Source: Saxidomus purpurata
Taxonomy: Eukaryota > Mollusca > Bivalvia > Venerida > Veneridae
Direction of reading: 5' to 3'
Length of the DNA stretch: 64,000 nucleotides
Assembly (NCBI GenBank): GCA_022818135.1
Contig: JAFMSR010000034.1
Span: 434,001 to 498,000 of the forward strand
This document shows, piece after piece, positions 57,524 to 64,000 of this stretch. The notes below the pieces were generated by a model. The model was not told the origin of the DNA and did no database searches. It worked only from the letters and a program-made list of their open reading frames with translations. Both the position numbers and the translations under genes were made by a program. Numbering within the stretch: the stretch's first letter is position 1; every line of letters starts with the position of its first letter.

Positions 57524-58381
57524 ATGTCGCAAGATACACCGGCACGTCAAAATCAGCCAAAGAGGCCGCTCAATTCTCCCGAGTTTGAGAGCGAGATTAA
57601 AAGGACGACTTATAGTAAGGTAGTCATGTCACCTCCGCCTTCTATTTCTGCTACTAGTGAATCATCTGCGTCTGTCACAAATTTTACCATTCCAGGTGAA
57701 GCCATCAGTAAGATCTCTGATCTTCTGGTAGAATCCTTCAAGGGGCAAATTGAATCTCTAGTGGATAAAATCGTTTCCGGTGGTGTCAATCAACTTAATA
57801 ACAAAATTGAATCATTAGAGGCTCGCAATGCAGATCTCAAGTGTGAAACAAAAGCAAAAAATAAACTTTTATATCTTGAAGAAAAGATAGATGACCAGGA
57901 GCAGTATTCACTGAGGAATCTATTGCGTGTGTCCGGTATCAGCGAATCAAAAGGTGAAAATACTGACGATTTTATTCTTTCAGCTTGTTATTTTGTGGAC
58001 GCTGAGATTTCTGTACATGAGATTGGTAAGACAAAGCCAAAGTATATCCATTCTAATGTTGCAAAACCTAGAGATATAATTGTGAAGTTTACATCATATC
58101 GCTCACGTCAAAAGCTTTATCTCAGGCGGTCATCTCAGAAAGATAACGGTTATGCAAATACATATGTCAACGAAGATCTCACCAGAAGACGCAGTCACCT
58201 CTTATTTAAAGCCCGTGAACTGGTGAAATCCGGGCATCTTTTTGGTACATGGTCTTCCGACAGTAATATCCTTCTCAAAGACAACAAATCCAAGCTTCAC
58301 CGCATAACTGATGTGGACTATCTAGATCAGTTTCTTCTTGAAGATCCTAGGCCTGAAGAAAGTGCACCATCAAAAAATTGA
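57524..58381 (+). CDS. Intact LINE ORF1 protein (L1-type coiled coil/RRM)
   Basis: 285 codons, uninterrupted. The Pro/Ser-rich N-terminus is followed by a helical region (ISKISDLLVESFKGQIES, then LNNKIESLEARN) and the signature YLEEKIDDQEQYSLRNLLRV, then SGISESKGENTDD. This is the coiled coil to RNA-recognition transition of transposase_22-type ORF1p. The C-terminal domain has PRDIIVKFTSYRSRQKLY and YVNEDLTRRRSHLLFKAREL. ORF1p binds element RNA as a trimer (established for L1). No endonuclease/RT follows within 2 kb, so the element is incomplete. Its last 70 codons are duplicated downstream. Confidence 0.8.
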   Translation: MSQDTPARQNQPKRPLNSPEFESEIKRTTYSKVVMSPPPSISATSESSASVTNFTIPGEAISKISDLLVESFKGQIESLVDKIVSGGVNQLNNKIESLEARNADLKCETKAKNKLLYLEEKIDDQEQYSLRNLLRVSGISESKGENTDDFILSACYFVDAEISVHEIGKTKPKYIHSNVAKPRDIIVKFTSYRSRQKLYLRRSSQKDNGYANTYVNEDLTRRRSHLLFKARELVKSGHLFGTWSSDSNILLKDNKSKLHRITDVDYLDQFLLEDPRPEESAPSKN

Positions 58382-58986
58382 TTGGTATTCTCTCTTAATG
58401 TTAACATTACGACACAAACTGATATTGTAACGTGCACCAGCTAGATGGAGAGATATATTAATTTTTCTATGGGCTTCTTTGCCTACTGATTTGAATACAA
58501 ATGATTAGGTAACTGATTTAAGACCAATGATATAATTAACACTAATTATCTTATATTAACCAAAACAAAAAAAAAACACGAAGATCTCACCAGAAGACGC
58601 AGTCACCTCTTATTTAAAGCCCGTGAACTGGTGAAATCCGGGCATCTTTTTGGTACATGGTCTTCCGACAGTAATATCCTTCTCAAAGACAACAAATCCA
58701 AGCTTCACCGCATAACTGATGTGGACTATCTAGATCAGTTTCTTCTTGAAGATCCTAGGCCTGAAGAAAGTGCACCATCAAAAAATTGATTGGTATTCTC
58801 TCTTAATGTTAACATTACGACACAAACTGATATTGTAACGTGCACCAGCTAGATGGAGAGATATATTAATTTTTCTATGGGCTTCTTTGCCTACTGATTT
58901 GAATACAAATGATTAGGTAACTGATTTAAGACCAATGATATAATTAACACTAATTATCTTATATTAACCAAAACAAAAAAAAAACA
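58170..58986 (+). repeat. Exact 408-bp tandem duplication of the ORF1 3' end
   Basis: 58170-58577 is repeated at 58578-58985 with no difference seen, including an A10 run near each end. The unit covers the last 70 codons, the stop and ~200 bp of downstream sequence. Confidence 0.95.
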
Positions 58987-58999
58987 GTCAATCAAATAG

Positions 59000-60520
59000 G
59001 TTGAGTCTATATTTAAGTTTTAACCCGAGTCAAATATTCACTTAGTTCCGTCTTCCACTTTATTATTCCATACGCCCTGTTGCTTTGTAACTTACTCACA
59101 AACAATGTTTGAGGCAAGCACCCCTCAAACAGAGTAGCATAACACTTTCAGGTATCAAGTCTCTGTCGCCGTAGCAGTTATACTAAACACTGTCTGATGC
59201 AAAGGCTCCGACGCGGGCAGAGGGTCAAGATCCTGAAGGACATTCTGTATTATTTAATTAATTAATAATTATTCACCGATGTAAACAGTCTTGGAGCCAA
59301 ATAAATTCTGAGCGTAAATGGCACATTCCGTTCTTTTATATACGTCTGTCAAGTGGGGAACCATACTAGGAACCAGTTTATATACATTAATAAGCATCTA
59401 TTGACTCAGTGTTAATTAAGCGTTCATGTATTCGGACCAACTACTATAGTTGCGCTTATTCTATGATTTTGTCTTATACATGTAACAGATGAAATGTAAA
59501 TGAATAAACTCATTTGAATGACTTAATTATATATTGCATTCCATTCGTGTAACGGCTTAATGGCATATTTGCTAGAATTTACTGAAATGAACATAATTCC
59601 GACATTCATTCTGGGTCGAAATATCTTACGTACGAATGCACATGTTTCCACCGTAGAACCTACTTTTTTGATATAATAAACATTATCAACATTAAAGTTT
59701 GATTGGGATCAATGAAAATAAGAATATTTGATGTAAATATGTTGATAAGAATAATAAATAACTCTGGATTTACCTGTATTTCTTATTTTGTGAAGAGATC
59801 TCAGCCGCACTATTTTTGTATTGGTTATACTGTACTTAATTTTACCCGTCGTTATACTATGTAAAGGGCTTACTCGCCACAATATCAGTCAATCTGTTAA
59901 GCTGAACATTTGTTTGAATACACTTGATAATTATCTATTTTAACAGTTACTGTGTCTCTTTGACTTGGATACGAGACTTGAACATTGTCCATTGAATACA
60001 GCTTATCTAGAATCACAGAAAAAATCTTCATATTATAGCTATTCTCATGTTTTTTAATTACCGTACCCCTAACTTCATAATTTGCTTATGAATTCAAGCT
60101 ATACTCATTGTTTTTCAATATATTAATACCATGTGAGATGCTTCCTCAGCTATGAGTTTTTATTCATCATCATGGCATAACCCTTTTTATTATCCTCATT
60201 ATAATTTGCATCATATTTTCACTTTTTGTTCATTTTTTTATTTTCTTCGAATTTTTGACATTTTGCTTTTATGTTTTGTCCAAGGTTTATTGTTACCCCA
60301 TCTTAGTATTGTTAGCTCCCTTTACACACAGTCCTCTATTTTGTTTATAAGTGAGCTCTTATTACCTAATGGGTAACTATAAAGTTGCATATCGAGTAGC
60401 TGTGGGTTCATTCTATGCCAAAACACACACTTGTCGCGTAAAATGTAAAGTTTGTCGATATTTTCATTACAATATGGCAAGTTTTTTTTTACATAATTTT
60501 GCAAAATTTATGTACAGTTT
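59000..60520. other. Non-coding, no feature recognised
   Basis: AT-rich DNA. Short ORFs are Phe/Tyr/Ser-rich and without domains. Confidence 0.5.
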
Positions 60521-60544
60521 CACAAAGTGTGCGATGCTCACTTA

Positions 60545-60911
60545 CTTTATCAAGTTAATAAATCTTTAAAAGAATGTACGTTTCCAAAGTGTTGGAAATC
60601 AGCACGTGTAATGCCACTCTTTAAGAAAGGTGACGCAAGCCTTTCAAGCAGTTATCGTCCAATATCACTCCTTAGTTGCATCGGTAAAGTCATGGAAAGA
60701 ATTATGTACAAACATTTCTACAACCATTTAATGTAGAACAACTTAATTTATGTTAAACCGTCCGGTTTTTTAAGAGGGCATTCCACTGTTTCCCAATTAA
60801 TCGACAAGTATGACCAAATAGTCAGGGCACTTGATGCTAATAGTTATACCTGCATTGTTTTTCGCAAAAAATCCAAGACATTTGATCACATAAAGGACTT
60901 TTGTTTCAATT
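60545..60911 (+). pseudogene. LINE reverse transcriptase fragment (fingers and start of palm)
   Basis: One frame with a single internal stop (60735) reads FPKCWKSARVMPLFKKGD, SYRPISLLSCIGKVMERIM, then after the stop PSGFLRGHSTVSQLIDKYD and ALDANSYTCIVF. It ends in RKKSKTFDHI, where the usual catalytic Asp of the first palm motif is lost. It is a 5'- and 3'-truncated Jockey/CR1-group RT. Confidence 0.8.
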
Positions 60912-61224
60912 GAAAACACGCTATTTTTTTTCCGAGAAAAATCTTGAAAATAAGAAAAAATGTCCAGATTGCTTGAACTAGTTGCATAGTAGCAGTTTGA
61001 CAGCGGTCATGAGGATATTAATTAGTAGGACAGCCTTTCTGCCTGTATAACTCACGCCAACCCTGAGTTTGTATGTAATCTGAAGTGTTGCATATCAAAT
61101 AATCAATGAATCAAGGTCTGGCAAGACGCAGTCCATTAAAAGAGCACCTCAACAGATTTGCACGCATTCTGATTATAAGCAAGGTAAAGATGAACAAATG
61201 CACCTCTGCCTTGAAACAGATGAA

Positions 61225-61460
61225 AGCAGATGCAAGCAGACCTGCAGACTATGCATGGTATAGTCTGCACACATGCAGAGTATGCATGGTATAGTCTGCA
61301 GACCTGCAGAGAATGCATGGTATAGTCTGCAGACCTGCAGACTATGCATGGTATAGTCTGCAGGCATGCAGATTATGCATGGTATAGTCTGCAGACCTGC
61401 AGACTATGCATGGTATAGTCTGCAGACCTGCAGAGAATGCATGGTATAGTCTGCAGAGTA
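61225..61460 (+). repeat. 31-bp minisatellite, about seven units
   Basis: Units of atgcatggtatagtctgcag plus acctgcagact recur every 31 bp (61251, 61282, 61313, 61344, 61375, 61406, 61437). Each has ATGCAT and CTGCAG palindromes. ORFs on both strands are by-products. Confidence 0.92.
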
Positions 61461-61899
61461 TACATTGTATTTTCTGCAGTATATTTGACAGTTCTGTAGT
61501 TTGTGTAAATTGTATACAGTCTTTAATTGCATGCTTGGTATATAGGGTCTGCACAGCTGTGTTAATTCAATGCAAAGGTGTTGTTACTCCTTCTACAGTG
61601 TACATTGCTTTTTCTGTAAAGATAATAATAACAACTGCTGTTACAGTAATAATTTCTTTATTTCCAGAAGTTAACAGTGTAGGTTATACAAAAAGTGCAA
61701 ATAACGAATACCCCGTAGGCCTCTTATTCAATAATTTCTTCTAGTGTATGAACAAAATAAGACCAAAAATACCAAAGAGATAAAAAGCTGTAAATCAACC
61801 TTAATTTTTTTGCAAGCCCCGACAGACCCTAACACATATATTTGGCGATAGTGTACCTGTATTTGGTGTGCGTTCAATTATTTAAAGTACACAATTATA

Positions 61900-63010
61900 C
61901 ATGTATCTTCTGTTCGAATCTACAGTATGATTTTATCAAGGAAAACATCCGACTCAAAGTTTATGAAGATCCAATGAAAAATGCTACCTCTATTGCATGA
62001 TAAATATGGTTTTTCTTTGATTATACCTTGTGACATTTAAACCCAAAATGACCCATATTCAAACTCAACCTAAATTTCTTTAAGACAGTCATTCTGACCA
62101 AGTTTCATAAAGATCTTATGAAACATAGGCCATGATGGCCCTTAATCGCTCACCAGGGACATACTTATGACAATATTTGACTAAAGTTCAGCCCTAAACT
62201 AAATATCATAAACACAAACATTCTGTTTGACCCGAACTGCTGACCAATTTACATGAGGATGGGTTGTAAATGTCATATGTATGGCATACACATGGCTTTT
62301 AATCTGTGACCTAGTTTCTGACCCCAGATGAACCACATTCAACCTTGATCTTGATTGTATTAAGATAACCATTATGTCCAAGTTTCATGAAGATTCAATG
62401 CATTCACAAGTGGTTGCTATGATTTGACCCTGTGACCTAAGTTTTGAACCCAGATGACCAATATGCAAACTCTATCTATAATACACCAAGATAGCCATTC
62501 TGACCAAGTTTCATAAAAATCCAAAGAAATATGCAACCTATATTGCATTCACAGGGGGTTTCTATGATTTGACCCCATGACTTAGTTCTTTAGCCCAGAT
62601 GATCCATATAACAATGTGACCTTGAGTTATTAAGGCAGTCATTCTGACCAAGTTTCATGAAGATCCAATTAAAAATGCAATCTCTATTGCATACACAAGG
62701 TTTTTCAATGATTTTACCCCATGACAAAGTTTTCGACCCCAAATGACCCATACTTGAATTCGAAAATTCGAACGAAAAAAAAGATAAATGCAACCTCTAT
62801 TGCATACACATGTGAGTGACAAGGTTTTTCTTTGATTTGACCCCGTGACCCAGATGATCCTATTCGAACTCAAAAAAGATTTCATCAAGGCTGTCATTCT
62901 GACCAAGTTTCACCTAGATCCAATGAAAATAAGCAGGTTATATTGCATACACACGGTCAAGTGTAGACAGACAGACAGAAGACTGACATCAGGCGATCAC
63001 AATAAACCAT
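61900..63010 (+). repeat. Degenerate ~140-bp tandem repeat element
   Basis: cattctgaccaagtttcat recurs at 62090, 62370, 62496, 62640 and 62895 with gatccaatgaaaaatgcaa, tgatttgaccccatgac and ccagatgacccatat words between. It closes with acagacagacagaagactga and gcgatcacaata, a common bivalve pattern. Related in design to 31.7 and 48.9 kb. Confidence 0.8.
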
Positions 63011-63149
63011 GAGCATTTTAGCTGAAAAAACTATGTCAACATCATTATCTAAAGAAGACTTCTACATCATAATCACTTAATACTTAATTGAACTTCTTTG
63101 ACAGAAATTATGGACTATCGTGCTCTTGTAAAATAAACTCATTTGGGTA

Positions 63150-63580
63150 ATTTAAGAACAAGAGGGCCATGATCATGGCACTATATTATCGCTCATCTGA
63201 GTTCTAATGCACTTGCTGCTAAGAGAGTCAATGGTTGCTTGAGAAGTTAGTGGTTGCTATAGGAACTCATTGGAAGCTTGGATTTTCCTATAACTCTATA
63301 TAAAGTAAAGGGACCCCCTCACACACACAGGCGTGGTCAATTTTGATCCAAGGGGCTTGATTTGAACAAACTAAATAGAGGAACATTAATTGTTGCCATA
63401 GCAACCAGAGTTCTGCATGGAATGGAATTCTTTGAACAACTTTGGTAGAGCTTCATGCAAGGAACATCCCTGCCAAGTTTCAGCAACATTGGTATTCCGA
63501 GGAGATGTCGACGGAGGACGGACAATAATTCATCCGTTAAGCTCAACCTGGCACAAAGTGCCAGGTGAGCTAGTAATTAA
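63150..63580 (+). repeat. Bivalve interspersed repeat, copy 2, with hairpin end
   Basis: Starts acaagagggccatgatcat. Shares tgttgccatagcaaccagag to tgccaagtttcagcaacat with 9040-9385, and ends in the hairpin cctggcac-aaa-gtgccagg plus tgagctagt. Hairpin followed by CTAGT fits a Helitron-like 3' end (CTRRT), inferred only. Confidence 0.6.
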
Positions 63581-63734
63581 ATCAAAACAGGAGATAGATT
63601 TCCACCCTGTTAGACTAGAAAAAATCAAACACTTTCAATCAATTTGAACACATGACAAACCTGATCATATATATTAAACTAAAGGTGGTCAATCAGATTT
63701 TGGCCATGTTACAGATTTGTTTGAAACTTAAACA

Positions 63735-63895
63735 TCTGTGGCCGAGTGCATAAAGAAGGCGTAGATTGCGCTGTCGTAAACGGTCTGCGCTGGCGTAACT
63801 AATCCTGTCGTACAACGGGATTTTAAGTCGAGTGCATAAAGCGAGCATACGTCCGTTGTAGATATGCCCGGGTTACGACTGTCTTAATTATTGTA
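63735..63895 (+). repeat. GC-richer duplicate block near the window end
   Basis: ccgagtgcataaagaaggcg (63743) and tcgagtgcataaagcgagc (63827) are diverged direct repeats with several gtcgta/cgtac words. Probably the edge of a non-autonomous element continuing beyond view. Confidence 0.35.
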
Positions 63896-64000
63896 CCACA
63901 TATTTCTCGTGCAAAATCATTGTATTTCTTGTTTCAATGCATGAGATTTTATATGCATATGTTAAGATAATCTGTTTTAAATAATGGGAACATATCTAGA

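Noticed and set aside
61136..61744. Tandem ORFs on both strands over the 31-bp repeat
   Set aside because: Repeat by-products without domain or coding bias.
1..64000. CRISPR array or prokaryotic defence system
   Set aside because: Repeats are direct tandem or dispersed without regular unique spacers, and the DNA is eukaryotic with introns and SINEs.

Overview
The window looks like gene-poor nuclear DNA of a bivalve mollusc, probably a heterodont/venerid-like clam. This is inferred from AT-rich sequence, spliced genes with GT-AG introns, a RUDI/V-SINE-type SINE (11.7 kb), repeats of the 'caagagggcc...' and 'tgccaggtgagct' kind, (TAACCC)4, and many degraded mobile elements. No bacterial operon, CRISPR array, intact tRNA or clear host housekeeping gene is visible.

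Layout. 1-7 kb: a decayed Polinton/Maverick (adintovirus-like) element. Its capsid-type genes lie on the minus strand, including one intact 222-aa ORF. On the plus strand are a packaging ATPase, a fibre-like gene, a phospholipase-A2-type gene and an integrase. 7-14 kb: SINEs, bivalve repeats and fold-back elements. 14.8-22.1 kb: the best gene in the window, a four-exon minus-strand gene joining an N-terminal THAP domain to a DDE transposase (Kolobok-like, tentative). All junctions are phase 0 with good splice sites, and the last exon carries two single-base frame breaks. 22.6-26.1 kb: a TIR element, a 290-bp near-perfect direct repeat and two fragments of non-LTR retrotransposons. 26.2-29.3 kb: a Ty3/Gypsy element of apparent Gmr1 type, with a tRNA-Pro primer-binding site, SCAN-like gag, zinc knuckle, protease and integrase, and no reverse transcriptase between protease and integrase. 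30-35.8 kb: fold-back and tandem repeats.

35.9-40.5 kb: a second Polinton fragment with a protein-primed DNA polymerase B gene. That gene is split by a 343-bp element with a (CA)n core and a 5-bp target duplication. 41.8-42.3 kb: an odd CpG-rich patch. 44.2-48.45 kb: a 4.2-kb unit bounded by 18-bp inverted repeats, with GC-rich subterminal arrays of ATGCCGC-type motifs and no visible transposase. A TA-flanked pogo/Tc1-like element sits inside it. 48.8-50.2 kb: nine ~146-bp tandem units behind a (GGTC)n run. 50.3-51.9 kb: a PIF/Harbinger relic with a Myb-type partner and a HARBI1-type transposase. 53.2-56 kb: a GC-richer, repeat-rich coding relic, probably Gypsy gag/protease. 57.5-59 kb: an intact LINE ORF1 just after telomeric repeats, followed by an exact 408-bp tandem duplication. 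60.5-61 kb: a LINE RT fragment. 61.2-64 kb: a 31-bp minisatellite and bivalve tandem/interspersed repeats.

The genes do not form one pathway. They are layers of selfish elements, some nested. Most interesting are the spliced THAP-DDE gene, the 4.2-kb TIR unit, the Polinton cargo genes, the precise insertion into polB and the recurring fold-back design with GC-rich loops.
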